From Helianthus annuus (lineage: Eukaryota > Streptophyta > Magnoliopsida > Asterales > Asteraceae): a stretch of DNA of 64,000 nt. Positions 10,000 to 22,481 of this stretch are shown piece after piece (position 1 is the first letter of the stretch; every line of letters begins with the position of its first letter). Where the stretch lies: assembly GCF_002127325.2 (NCBI RefSeq), contig NC_035441.2:155401122-155465121 (forward strand). The letters are read 5' to 3'. Under the pieces are notes generated by a model. It made no database searches. It had not been told where the DNA came from and saw only the letters and a list, made by a program, of their open reading frames with translations. Position numbers and translations under genes: made by a program.

Positions 10000-11880
10000 T
10001 ATATAGATATGTGTTTATGTCATATAAAAATATGGATATTGTTAAAAATACTATAAATGTTAACTAGGGGAATGAACCTAGTTAGAATGCAAGCTAGAAC
10101 TTCAAATTAAGAATAGATTTAGACATTTAAAATAAATGATTAAATATGAAGTGGCCAAATTTGTAAGAAGGAAAAGATAACATATAAAAAGAAATAGAAA
10201 ACACAACACACACACACACACACGAGAGTGTGTGTGTGTGTGTGTGTGTGTCGCTGGTAAGAAGAAGGAGAGAAGGATGATACCTTCTTCTCCAACCATC
10301 ACAAAATTCAGCAAATTGAAGGTGGTTTAAGGGCAAATTCGAATGCATGTATCTAATTTCTCAATCGTCTAAGTATCCTCAACCCTAGGTAAGTTAAATT
10401 ATATGTTTTGATGATGTTGATGAAATGGGTTTTGAATCATTCCGTGAAATTGTATGAAATTAGAATGATAATGAGTTAGAATCATCTCATGAAACATGAA
10501 TCATGCTTGAATTTCTGATTATTTTGATGTTTTGATGAAAACCCACTTGTAGTAGTAATGTTATGAATATGATGATTTTACATGTGCTAAATTGAGTATA
10601 GTTTTGATATAAAAACTTGGATGTTGTAGATTATTGTTAAATGAATCTGATTTAGAATGAAATTTATGTGAAATTAGTTGAATTTGATGATCTTGATATT
10701 AACTAGTAAGATTATGCATAAGATACTTGTACACTATGCTTTGTAGATGGTACACACACAACATGTTCGATGAAATGCCTAGGCTAATTAAGTTATGTTT
10801 TAACATGAAAACTTGTTGAATTGATGAATTTGCATGGAAATGGAATTATGCGGTTAATTAACGCCATAATAGATAATTGAAGTGTGCGTATGCAATGGAT
10901 ATTGTGAAAGCTAAACGTGAAATGTTGCACCTTAGAGAGGCAAAGAAAGAAGAATGTACAAGTCAATCCAAGACGCTAGGAACGCAAGATCTCGGTAAGT
11001 TCATCTGAACTTCGTTTATCCTTAATGTAAACTAGGATGATAGTCTCATTATGTTAATTCTAGTTTAAAAGTTGTAGTGTAGAACATGGTAATTTAATGT
11101 GTTGAACATTGAAGGAATGGTTAGGAAATGAGAAAGTAAAGGATGCGTATTGACCCGTTACGAATGGGTCGAAATGAGTGGAGAGTATGATGATGAAATG
11201 ATACAAGTAGTGACTCGTTGTAAATGGGTCGAAATGATGAAATTGCGTAATGATGGTATGGTATGTATTGTGACGATGGTTAAGCCTTGGCTCGTTATGA
11301 ACGATCGGATGGTTTCTATGTTTGGATGTTAAAGGAATGATAACAATAAATCCGTGTAAACAGATTTGATGCAAGTATGTAACGAATGTTTACAAAATGA
11401 TGTTATAAAATTATGATCTTGTTAACGGGTCAAATAAAGTATGAAAGGAAAATTGTAGTTTATGTTAAGTAAAATATACTAATGAATGTTTTGGTGTTGT
11501 GTATGATAGGTAAATTAAAATCTTGATAAAGGCGAGCTTGGAATGAACACACATCTTTGCCCATATGCGCTTCCGGTTTAGTTTGTAGTTAATGGGTCGA
11601 AAACACTTTTTGGGTTGTAAATGTTATTTTAATACTTATGGTTTTTGTAAGTAGGTAAGTTATTGTTGTACTTGTGATACGGTAGACTGGTTAACGTTTG
11701 TTAAACACCTTGATGGTTATGTTTGTTTCAACCAGTCATAAGGGTATTTTGGTAAATTTCTAAATTATAAAGAAAAGCATTTAAATTATTATCATTTTTA
11801 TGTCGTTATGGTCTTATGATGAAATAGGCGTAACATGTTATGGCAAAGTTAGCTCCAAATTGTATAGAGAGAGAAAGTTT
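10000..11880. other. Unidentified non-coding repeat-like region
   Basis: No long frame with protein-like content. It holds a (CA)n/(GT)n microsatellite and stretches with an LTR or UTR-like look (for example around 10900-11000 and 11520-11760), but I could not define ends or duplications. Confidence 0.35.
10206..10251. repeat. (AC)n followed by (GT)n microsatellite
   Basis: An (AC)9 tract at 10206-10223 followed by GAGA and a (GT)n tract to 10251 makes an imperfect palindrome able to form a hairpin. Confidence 0.95.
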
Positions 11881-11881
11881 G

Positions 11882-11882
11882 C

Positions 11883-11914
<32 letters not shown>
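11882..11914. repeat. (AG)n microsatellite
   Basis: AG dinucleotide tract with one interruption (GAAAG). Confidence 0.9.
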
Positions 11915-11989
11915 TTGAGGGAAGGGGAGGGGTTTTCTAATAATTTATTTAAGTGTTTTGGGTAAAATGACCAAAATACCCTCATGTGG

Positions 11990-12150
11990 GTCCATTTGGT
12001 CAGATTTAACTATAAAAACTCACTAAGTTAGGGCTAAAGGACATAACGTGCCAGGGTTTGCAAACATCGAGTACGTTTTTTCTACTTTTTGAAGAAAAAG
12101 GACACACTTTAATCTGGTGTCAACATAAAGGATGATTTTTATAATTTACT
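11990..12150 (-). repeat. Dispersed repeat, inverse copy
   Basis: Read on the minus strand it starts AGAGTAAATTATAAAAATCA and contains GTCCTTTAGCCC, like the copy near 3062-3205. Confidence 0.5.
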
Positions 12151-12317
12151 CTCAATTTAAATTAGGGTCAGTGATATATATCGCTAGTAAGGTTTGTTTC
12201 ACATTAGAATTTGTGTCTATTTTGTCTATTCTCATAGGATGTGGTATAGAATAATATATTCTATAAATATCGCATGTAGTTTTAACATCAAATTTACCAC
12301 ATTCTTATATCTAGGGG

Positions 12318-13057
12318 TGTAACAACTCCCAAAAGACCCTATGAAAAACCGTAATCAACATTCCTAACGCGTACGATGGAAACCAGGACGAAAAACGAGA
12401 AAATCCAGTTTTGGGTATTGTCGTGTGACGCGACGGTAATGGTAAAGCCGGTCGCGTGACGCGGCGCTTCACTCTTTGACAGGAGACACGTGCCGCCATG
12501 TGGCAAGCTACGTGGTGACTCATGCCACCTATGCCCTAATTCACCTTATCGCGCTATGCGACAGTGAAAGAGAAGATGGTCGCGTGACGCGACGGACTTA
12601 AATTCCAGCTATAGATTGGACGAGAATTGGACAGTTCAAACTGCTCATTTCTTTTCTTTCTCTCTTGAATTACTTTCCTAATATCCAATACACCTAAACC
12701 TCGAAACTCTTCTTCGTAGACAGCGTGCTAACCCTAATCACTGGTACGATACCTTGTCTGATTGACCCGAAACCAAATCAACGGATGTCAAAGTGCTGCC
12801 TGAATAAGGCTATACTTTGTTAACTACGTTGAGGTTTTGATCTCGTGATTGTCGTTAAAGTTTGAATTGGGTTAATACACTAATATGGGGTTCATCCCAC
12901 AATATATAAAATGAAAACTACGGTGTTTTTTGAAAACTTTGATATTCTTCCTGACACCCGGTCCTGATGAAAATTCCGCTGTGATAATTTTAATAAACAA
13001 CGGTACCACTTGTATCTGCTCACGTATCCCGCCCAAGGTGGGGTCGGGGTTGTGACA
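12318..13057 (+). mobile_element. Solo LTR of a Ty3/gypsy element
   Basis: Begins TGTAACAACTCCC and ends GGGGTTGTGACA, with 5-bp flanks AGGGG (12313-12317) and TGGGG (13058-13062), one mismatch. Its 3' part (GGTCCTGATGAAAATTCCGC, then TTAATAAACA) resembles the LTR ends of the gypsy element at 14295-23792, so it belongs to a related family. No internal domain remains, which is the product of LTR-LTR recombination. Confidence 0.8.
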
Positions 13058-14294
13058 TGGGGTGTCAATCGTATCGTGTTGATGGGTTGGCGGGTTACAT
13101 GTTGGTAGGTTGGTGGGTTGAAATGTTCAACCAAACCCGACCCATATTATTATTCCGGTCTTAGATTTCAACCCTAACCCGACCCATATAAATTCGGGTC
13201 AACCCGAACCCGACCCGTTTAACCCATATTTTTAAATGTCTTATAAGTTGACGATTTATAAACGAGTTATTAGGTTTTAAACGGGATATCTATAACATGT
13301 TTAATGATGAGTATGAGTGTGCTATATATATATATATATATATAGGTACGGGATCGGGAGAAAACGCCCAAAAGTGTGAGAACGGTGAGAACGGATTCTT
13401 GCGTAGCACGTGTCAGGCGACATAGTGAAGGGCGGAGGGGCTTTTTTGTCCTTTTATATTCTTTTTTTAAACGCGTCTCACATCACCTCTTCATTTTTTG
13501 GCGTTTAACGAATACGCGGCGTTTTTATTGTTTTTTTAGATCAGGACCATAGTAAATATTTTGGTGTTTTAACTAAGTATGGCTTTGATTGTTGTGCCAT
13601 GTAGGATGCAGGCCTATAATGTAAAAAATATTAATAATTTTCTTGATGTTTATTTTTTCTATCAATTGTTGTGCCATGTAGGATGCAGGCCTATAATGTG
13701 ACACCCAATTATGGCGTTTTGAAAAGAATAAATTCAATTTTCCATGTAGTGGCTTTTAATATAATAAATGTTTAGCAATAATGTTATCGTCTCTTCATTT
13801 TACTCTTTTGCAATTACTGTTTCGTTCAGTTTCATCTGTCAATTAGTGTTGCTTTTCCAGTAATACTTTGTTTGGAATTTTTTGGCGTTTTATATAGCAA
13901 TAACGTACTTTGCTAGCATCCGTTCTCATAGTTTTCATACTATCAGGCGCTTTGGTGTTTGTAGTTTTTGGCGTTTTATACTCAATTTTTTATTACTAGA
14001 GAATTAGATAATAAACAACAGAGAATTAGATAACAAACAATAGAAAATGAAAAAAAAATTAAAAATTCTAATCTAATTTCTCATCCAAATCATCACTGTC
14101 ATCAGCCTCTTCTTCTATAACCTTTTTGGCGTTTTGAACCTTTTTGAGTGCCTTACCTAGATGCTAATTTTTCTACATAATGTCCGTCTTTAGAAGAAGC
14201 TTATTTTTAGTGGCATCCTATATTTTGGTTTGATATATACTTGTTTGGTGACATGTTGAAGATCAACGCCTGCTCGAATTTATTGATCCCTTCA

Positions 14295-15610
14295 TATAAC
14301 AACTTTCCTAAAATACTTAACACATCCCTATACGTCCTAAAATACACCCCATATATGAAAAACGGCCCCGAAATACCTTTAATTTAACAAAAATCAAATA
14401 AAACAAGATTTAGGGGGCGCTCGCGGGGCGTGACCCCCTTGGCAAACTCAGTCGCGGGTAGAGACAACTTGGCCACAAGGCTTAACCCGGTGCCGCCACG
14501 TGTCGTAATGCGTGTCGAGGCTAGTACCAAGTTAGCAAAGCTAGGGCCTAGTCTACAAGCCCTCGCGGGCCGTGAAGGCTTTGCCTTCTCTTCTCGCGGG
14601 GCGCGACAAAGTGCCGAATCAGCACTATAAATAGGAGGTCGAGGTTTCGGTTATTACTCGTTCAATTCTCGATCTCTCTCTCTAAATCTCTGATAGCAAT
14701 TATAATTTTCGGGCATAATACCCACTAAATTAGCGAAACTCTGCCTCGTTGTAAGTATTATAACCCCAGTTACGTATTAGTTACTCTACCCGATTGATCT
14801 AGAGCTCCGTAACGCATGTATAGGCTCTGGCCGACTCAGTAGTTGGAGTTCTGTCCCGGGGGGAGGGTATAGCTAATATAAATTTGGGTTATTATACTAA
14901 CACGTGTGCATTGTTTAATTTAATAGATTATAAACCAGGAAATCACAAGGAAATACCTAAATTAGCAATGTGAGTGATTCCTATTTTTGTAAACTGTTTT
15001 TACAAAACCTCAATTGCTTTAAACTATAATTAACAGTGATTGAGTATTTGTGATTCTACAATTATCGTCGGTATGTTGGGGTTTTGTATACAAAATTTGT
15101 TACTACACTGTGAGTAGTAACATTACCACAAGTCAGGATTGACAGTACCGTGGGTGGTCATTAAAGTAGATGTAAACAAATGTAATTGCTGGATTGCCCT
15201 CAATGCTGTAAAATGATAAACTTTCCTTGATTAAACTGGGATTCACTCGTCAGTATTTCTTGCTGATAAAATGTTTTTAAACGCGTTTCAGGTAACAAAA
15301 TGTGAAAGCCAATTAGAAGCCAGCTGGAGAGCACTGAAGGATTGGAAAAGTGGCTATAAAAGTTACTTAAATAAAGAAGAAGTTTTATTTCAATAAATTA
15401 GGGTTTATCCTTATAAACATGTTTGTAATGAAACTTAGGAATTTCCCATATATTTATTATTATAAAAATGTTGTGTTTTACTCTGATAAACTATTTCCTA
15501 ACTACGGTCCTGATGTAAATTCCGCTGCCAAATTAATAAACACCAATACCACTGGCTCCGAGTAGCTCGCGGACGCCCGCCTCCCGGGGCAGGGGTCGGG
15601 GGTTACGACA
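14295..15610 (+). repeat. 5' LTR of gypsy element 1
   Basis: Starts TATAACAACTTTCC, where the related solo LTR has TGTAACAAC, so the canonical TG has mutated, and ends GGGGGTTACGACA. It carries GC-rich U3 sequence, a TATA box and a T-rich, AATAAA-containing part. The primer-binding site follows after five bases. Confidence 0.9.
14626..14633 (+). promoter_or_regulatory. TATA box in 5' LTR of gypsy element 1
   Basis: TATAAATA follows a GC-rich U3 and precedes a C/T-rich stretch (CTCGATCTCTCTCTC), the usual layout of a plant LTR promoter. Confidence 0.55.
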
Positions 15611-15615
15611 GAAGG

Positions 15616-15628
15616 TGGTATCAGAGCC
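15616..15628 (+). promoter_or_regulatory. Primer-binding site (initiator tRNA-Met)
   Basis: TGGTATCAGAGCC just after the 5' LTR is complementary to the 3' end of plant initiator tRNA-Met, the standard reverse-transcription primer of these elements. Confidence 0.9.
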
Positions 15629-15754
15629 ACAGCCACTGATTTCAGCCACAAAAGTGTTCTGCTGACACCAAAATTTTAAATTATGTTAGGAAATAATTAT
15701 TTTCATATCTGTATATTATTGTTTTGTGTTATTTGACAATTTGTTAGTTTACAA

Positions 15755-16585
15755 TATGAGTGATCAAGGTCCGTCAGACGCCTATCGTCAATTGTCTAGT
15801 TCTCCTAGAGATGAAGGAACTTCCTCCCAACCTACTCCTTCGGGTATTCAGCTGACACAGAAGAGGGGATTTTCATATTTAAAGCGCAATCCGAAGAACC
15901 ATTCCCTACCAAAGAGAGAGGATGGTTCAGTCGGGGAGCACATGAGCATAGGAAGAGAATGAGGAAATTACAGCAACAACGGGCTTTAGCAGCAGCAAAT
16001 AGGGAGATAAATGCCCAAACCCAAGACATAGTTAATAGGCGATTGGCCAACTTTCACATACTAGCTACTACTGCCGCAGACCCAAAATTAGACCAAATCA
16101 TTGCACCACAGCCACTACCACTGTTCCCAACTCAACCCATGGAAATAGAACCTAACCCAGGAGACCAGGTTCCCATACCCGCCTTCGACCCAAACGAAAT
16201 CCCTAGAATCCCAGCACCAAATCCTCTAGCTTACGACCCATGGGAGGATGATCATAGGGATTATCGAGAACTCTACCCACATGAGGAGCCCATACCAAAC
16301 CCAGTAGCACCCTATTCCAACCTTGACCCTCTAGATCCATATTAGGATGACGATTAGTATGTTCGGGAAACACTAGAAAACCCATACCCATATGGAGAAC
16401 CCGTACCACTGTATCCTAACCCAATACCAGCACCACCCCCACCCATGAGTACTGAAAACGTGCAGGAACTCCGCACTTTTGGTGAGGAGTTAGTAGATGA
16501 AGGAGACAGAATATGGCAAACAGGGGAAAGGCTCGTTTGGAAATACGACGAGCGAAATATGCAGTATTGGATGAACCCCCATTAA
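15755..16585 (+). pseudogene. N-terminal leader of gypsy 1 gag region, broken
   Basis: Starts MSDQGPSDAYRQ and continues, after a frame change near 15955, with RALAAANREIN, a Pro-rich region (many PNP and PIP turns) and WMNPH. Two stops (near 16345 and 16357) and the frame change break it. It resembles the disordered N-terminus of gag in chromovirus-type elements. A microsatellite and two inserted MITEs separate it from the rest of gag. Confidence 0.55.
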
Positions 16586-16587
16586 TA

Positions 16588-16627
<40 letters not shown>

Positions 16628-16663
16628 ATGTAGTTTGAAAATATATATATATATATATATATA

Positions 16664-17089
16664 GGATAATGCTAGATAAAAAACCCTAAAATTCTTAGAA
16701 AACTCTGGAAACCCAAATGGGAAGCCATTTTTACCCAACCTCCCGACATTTTTTTTTTTTTTGAAAAAAATTACACATGTAATATACATGTTTTAGAGTG
16801 TTTTGGGCCAAAAAAAACAAAAAAGCGCCGAATGGATTTTTTAAAAAAAAATAAACAAATTTCAGCTCCTAACACGTGTTAAGCAAAAAAAACATAATTT
16901 CGCTGAAAATTGCTGAAACTTGTTTTTTTTTTTTTAAAATATCCCTTCGGCGCTTTTTTGATTTTTTTGGCCCAAAAGTCTTAAAAACATGTATATTACA
17001 TGTGTTATTTTTTTCAAAAAAAAAAATGTCGGGAGCTTGGGTTTTCTCGGGTTTTTTATATATATAGGGTTTTCTATCTAGCCCTACCC
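16664..17089. mobile_element. TA-bounded foldback MITE in gypsy 1
   Basis: Left end GGATAATGCTAGATAAAAAA and, inverted, right end GGGTAGGGCTAGATAGAAAA start arms of about 190 bp that pair over most of their length, with shared blocks TCCCGACATTTTTT, ACATGTAATATACATGTTTT and AAAAAAGCGCCGAA. Both outer edges run into (TA)n tracts (16641-16663; 17090-17106). No coding sequence. Confidence 0.8.
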
Positions 17090-17171
17090 TATATATATAT
17101 ATATATCATAGATAGCCTAATACTTACTGATGCATGACTTGTAGTGTATTTTAAATTCCAGTTGTAGCTTG

Positions 17172-17204
<33 letters not shown>

Positions 17205-17207
<3 letters not shown>

Positions 17208-17827
17208 GAGGTTCATTTGAGAAGAATGTTCTTGCAAGAAGAAAAATAAATTAATCTAAGCCCTACATTTTTGTGATCAGTGGTTGTGAATCAAGATATC
17301 ATTTTTGTCCTCTTTTAATTAATGCTTTAATTAATAAGGGTATGATAGACAGTTTGATATACAATACTAATAAATATTATCAGGAGTTACTCAAGTCTCA
17401 TTAATGACACAATAATTTCTTCTTCACCACCATTAATGTGTTAGGTCATACACCAATTTTATTAGGAGTGACAAAAGTATTTAAAAGTGTTAATGTCCTA
17501 CACATATTTTATTATGTGTCGCAAATTTATGAAAAATGTTGTGGTCCTACACATTCTATTGCCTACACCCAAACATTTTTTTATGGTGTAGGAAATGTTG
17601 TGTTTATGGTGTAAGAAAAATTGAATATGTAGGATCATGTGCATGATTGTTTTTATTGTGTAAGATGCACATTTTTTAATAGGATAGACTCATTAAATGA
17701 CTAGACATTCATTAATTTGAATAACAAAAATAAAGGATAGACTCATTAAATGATTTATTCAAATAACCTTTGTACCCTTTATTTTTTTTTATTCTTAATT
17801 TGTAATTTTCTTCTCATTTGAACTCTC

Positions 17828-17830
<3 letters not shown>
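17205..17830. mobile_element. TA-bounded MITE in gypsy 1 (same family as 35912-36425)
   Basis: Left end GGGGAGGTTCATTTGAGAAG; right end, inverted, GTGGAGAGTTCAAATGAGAA. Flanked by (TA)n on both sides (17174-17204; 17831-17893). The inside is AT-rich and non-coding and contains the recurrent words TGTAGGA and CCTACACA. Confidence 0.8.

Positions 17831-17893
<63 letters not shown>
17831..17893. repeat. Long (TA)n microsatellite
   Basis: About 31 uninterrupted TA units at the right edge of the MITE ending at 17830. Confidence 0.95.
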
Positions 17894-17895
<2 letters not shown>

Positions 17896-18009
17896 AATAG
17901 AGTAAATGTCGCAATGCACGACGATTTTGATCAATGTGTTTGTTTGTGTGATTGTTCGCATTAAATCTTGTTCTGTGATATTAATATTTGGTAAATGTTT
18001 ATAATCCAG

Positions 18010-19080
18010 ATGGACAATGAAGTGAATCAGGAAAACCCGAATAACGATAATAACGGGAACCAATTAGACAACAGTGTCATCCAACACATAGTGGCACAAG
18101 GGATTATAGACGCTATGCCATATATTATCAAAACGTTAAGGAAGCGGAAAATAATAAAACTAACAGTAGAAGTAAATGACCACCTACTGAACCCAGTCAC
18201 AGCGTAAACAATGGACCATTACTTCAATTGCCTATTCCAAAAAGAAGAAGAACCATGTCTTATGGTTGTTCTTACAAAGAATTCTGGTCTTGTAAACCTA
18301 TAGAATTCTCTGGCAATGAAGGAGCCATTGCAACCCTACGTTGGATAGAAAAGACTGAGGCAGTCTTAAAAATAAGTAAGTGTGCAGAGGAAGACAAAAT
18401 CATGTTTGCTTCCAATCTTTTTAAGAATGCAGCTTTAGAATGGTGGAACACTATTCTCCAGTCTAGGGGAAGTGACAGAGTCTATAATATGGAAGGACTG
18501 AGTTTAACATGGTCGAAAGAAAATTATGTCCTCCCAATGAAAAAGAACAAATTGCTAATAAATTTTTAAACCTTAGAATGACTGGAGTAGACTGTAAGGG
18601 TTACACTACCGTATTCTTTGAATATGCTAGAATCGTGCCAACCCTAGCTTCACCCGAACCAGTATTAATCTCCCGTTACATTTGGGGATTAATCAGTGAG
18701 ATTAGACACGTAGTTAAGGCAGCTAGACCACAAACCATAGAAGAAGTGGTAGAACTAGCAAATACCTTGACTGATGAACTAGTACGTACACAAGAAGAAA
18801 ACCAGAGGAAGAACCTAGTCCAAAAGCTTACCCTAGAATTTCGCTACGGAAATTCCAACTGCGGGAAAAACATAGGTTCTACCTCCGCACCTTACTGTAA
18901 GTCCTGCAAGAAAAAGCATTCGGGGAAATGTTCCACATACTGCAACTTCTGTAAAATACCGGGACATAAGGAAGAGGACTGCAGGAAGAAACCCAGTAAT
19001 GGAGTATGCTTCAATTGTGGAGAAAAGGGGCATATCATACCGAACTGTCCGAAACTAGCTCCAGCCATGAACAACAAGAT
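18010..19080 (+). pseudogene. Gypsy 1 gag (capsid and zinc knuckles), broken
   Basis: Starts MDNEVNQENPN. The retrotransposon gag domain is seen as FWSCKPIEFSGNEGAIATLR and WIEKTEAVLKISKC, then ALEWWNT, and after a frame change near 18500, EKEQIANKFLNLRM. Two zinc-knuckle-like Cys/His clusters follow (CNFCKIPGHKEEDC, CFNCGEKGHIIPNC; the second is a perfect CX2CX4HX4C). A stop near 18205 and the frame change near 18500 inactivate it. In active relatives this protein forms the virus-like particle and packages element RNA. Confidence 0.85.
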
Positions 19081-22000
19081 TACTAAGAATGCTAGAGCAT
19101 TTTTTCTAACTGCAGAAGAAGCCAAGATGAATCCGGACGTGATTGCCGGTACGTTTTTAGTTAATGATATTTTTGCTAAAGTATTATTTGACTCTGGTGC
19201 GAACCAAAGTTTTATTAATACTTCATTTTGCAAACTTCTCAATCAACCATTAACTAAACTTCAACAAGAATGCCTAGTAGAAACGGCAAATGAAGAATCC
19301 ATTAAGATCAATGAAATCTTGCAGGAAGTAAGAATAGAAATTTTAAACCATGATTTTAATGCTAACCTTTACCCAATGAATCTGACTGGATTTGATATTG
19401 TATTAGGAATGGATTGGTTAGTAGCCAATAAAGCCAGTATAATATATGATCAAAAGTCAATACAAGTAAATCCACCAAAAGGTGAAAAGATCACAATTAA
19501 AGGAGACAAACCAGCTAGATCTACGAAATTCATCTCTATGATGAAAACAGCCAGTTATGCAAGAAAAGGGTCATTAGTGTATATAATTTCCATAATCATC
19601 AACACTAAAGGAAAAGAATTGAAAGATATTCCTGTAGTATATCAATTCTCAGATGTTTTCCCAGAAGAACTACCTGGACTACCGCCAGATAGGGATGTCG
19701 AATTCAGAATTCACCTACTACCAGGGACAACACTGATTGCCAAGGCACCTTATCGTTTGGTACCAGCAGAGATGCAAGAACTGAAGAAACAGTTAGATGA
19801 ACTTCTAGAGAAAGGATTCATACAGCCCAGTTCATCGCCATCGGCAGCACCAATTTTGTTTGTCAAGAAGAAGGACGGATCAATGCGTATGTGCATTGAT
19901 TACTGAGAATTAAACAAGGTCACGATTAAAAATCGGTACCCATTACCGAGGATCAATGATTTGTTTAATCAGTTGCAAGGAGCTCGATTCTTTTCTAAGA
20001 TCGACTTACTCTCAGGATATCATCAATTGAAAGTACAGGAAGATGACATTCCTAAAACTGCCTTCAGAACAAGGTATGGCCATTATGAATTTACAGTCAT
20101 GCCCTTTGGTTCAACCAATGCCCCAGCTGCATTTATGGACATGATGAACAGAATATGTAAACCATATCTGGATAAATTCATAATTGTCTTTATAGATGAT
20201 ATTCTCATTTACTCTAAGAGTAAAGAGGAACATGCAGCGCATCTGCATGCACTCCTTACATTATTGAGAAAATAAAAGCTTTACGCTTAATTTTCGAAAT
20301 GCGAATTTTGGTTAGAAGAAGTACAATTTCTTAGACATTTAGTTAATCATGAAGGAATTCATGTGGATCCCACAAAGATCGAAGCGATTACTAAATGGAA
20401 AGTCCCTGAATCACCAACGGAGTTGAGAAGTTTTCTAGGACTGGCAGGTTATTATAGACGGTTTATCCAAAACTTTTCTAGGATAGCCATTCCCTTAACA
20501 AAACTAACCTATAAATCAGTTAAGTTTGAATGGGGACCAAAACAGGAAGAAGCCTTTAGAATCCTTAAGCAAAGATTAACCAACGCACCCATACTCGCGC
20601 TACCAAAAGGAACTGAAGACTTTGTATTCTATTGTGACGCATCTAAATAAGGTTATGGATGTGTGTTAATGCAACGTCAAAAGGTTATAGCCTATGCCTC
20701 TAGAAAACTTAAGAATCATGAAGAGAATTATACAACCCACGATTCAGAATTAGGAGCCATAATTTTTGCCCTTAAAATTTGGAGACAATACCTTTATGGT
20801 AGTAAGTTTACCATTTTCACCGATCATAAGAGTTTAAGATATATTTTCGTGCAAAAAGAGTTAAATATGAGACAGAGACGCTGGATGGAAATTCTTAGTG
20901 ATTATGATTGTAATATCGATTACCATGCAGGAAAGGCTAATGTAATAGTCGATGCTTTAAGTCGAAAGTATCATAAAAAACCAAGAAGAGTACGTTTTCT
21001 CAAATTAAATCTGCAGATAGATTTAAATGAACAGATTAGAGAAGTAGAAGAATCAGTAATCAAGGACGATACTGAAAAATTGAAAGGAATGATTAAAGAA
21101 TTAGAATAAGGAACAGATGGAATTTGGAGATTCCATAAGAAAAGAATTTGGATACCCAAACAAGGAAATCTACGCCACCGAATATTAGAAGAAGCCCATA
21201 AGTCTAAATATACGATACACCCCGGTAGTGATAAAATGTATCAAGACTTAGGAAAGAATTTCTGGTGGATAGGAATGAAAAAAGGATATAGCAGCCTATG
21301 TTGCCAAGTGTCTAACCTGTTCACAAGTTAAAGCTGAACATCAGAAACCCTCAGAATTATTGCAGCAATTAGAAATGCCAATATGGAAATGGGAATTGAT
21401 AACAATGGATTTTGTTACCAAATTACCCAAGACACGAAAAGGTAATAATACAATCTAGGTGATTGTAGATAGATTAACCAAGTCTGCTCATTTCTTACCG
21501 ATGAAGGAAACTTTCAGTATGGAACAGTTAGCTAAGTTATATGTAAATGAAATAGTTTCATTACATGGAATTCCTTTATCTATTGTGTCTGATAGAGATA
21601 GCTGTTTTACTTCTCATTTTTGGACTAGTTTCCAAAAAGCAATGGGAACCAAGTTAAATCTAAGCACAGCTTATCATCCTCAAACGGACGGACAAAGCGA
21701 AAGGACAATTCAGACAATGAAAGACATGCTTAGAGCTTGTGTAATTGATTTCAGGGGAAATTGGGATGATCATTTACCATTAATAGAATTTTGCTACAAT
21801 AACAACTACCATACTAGTATCAATGCTGCACCATTCGAAGCACTTTATAGACGAAAGTGCCGAACTCCAGTCTGTTTGGCAGAAATTGGAGAAAAGCAAT
21901 TGTCTGGACCAGAGATAGTACAAGAAACAACAGACAATATTATTCAAGTCAAGGAAAGACTAAAAGTAGCACGCGATCGACAAAAGAGTTATGCTGACAA

Positions 22001-22445
22001 TAGACGAAAGCCATTGGAGTTCCAAGTAGGAGATAAGGTATTATTAAAAGTTTCACCATGGAAAGGAATAGTTAGATTCATCAAGAGGGGAAAGCTAAGT
22101 CCTAGGTATGTTGGACCTTTTGAGATTATTAAAAGGATAGGACTTGTAGCTTACCAGCTACAACTGCTAGAGGAAATGGCAGGAATACATGATGTATTTC
22201 ATATATGTAATTTCAAGAAGTGCTTAGCAGATGAATCACTAGTAATACCTCTTAAAGACATAGAGGTAAATGAGAAACTTAAGTTTGTAGAGAGACCCCT
22301 ACAGATTGAAGACAGAAAGATCAAGAACCTCAAACACAAGAGATTAGTTCTAGTCAAAGTAAGATGGGATTCCAAGAGAGTACCAGAGTACACTTGGGAG
22401 CTCGAATCAGAGATGCAGAGGAAATATCCACACCTATTCCAATAG
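19081..22445 (+). pseudogene. Gypsy 1 pol (protease, RT, RNase H, integrase), broken
   Basis: The protease active-site word FDSGANQSF, then DIVLGMDWL, is at 19190-19420. Reverse transcriptase starts at PYRLVPAEM, with FIDDILIYS as its catalytic motif (about 20190). RNase H shows FYCDAS and FTDHKSL. Integrase shows a remnant zinc-binding region near 21190-21330, then [20 protein letters not shown] and [12 protein letters not shown] (the D, D, E residues), and ends with a chromodomain-like segment ([17 protein letters not shown]). Stops at about 19903 (in place of the Arg in the conserved CIDYRELN), 20273, 20648, 21107 and 21457, plus a frame change near 21285, kill it. Confidence 0.9.
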
Positions 22446-22469
22446 ACCTCGAGGACGAGTTCTAAAACA

Positions 22470-22481
22470 AGGTGGGGAGGA
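22470..22481 (+). promoter_or_regulatory. Polypurine tract of gypsy 1
   Basis: AGGTGGGGAGGA lies directly before the 3' LTR and is the expected plus-strand DNA primer. Confidence 0.8.

Noticed and set aside
16490..16789. Frame of 99 codons across TA and CA microsatellites
   Set aside because: Composed of YIYIYI and THTHTH repeats from the dinucleotide tracts; crosses an element boundary.
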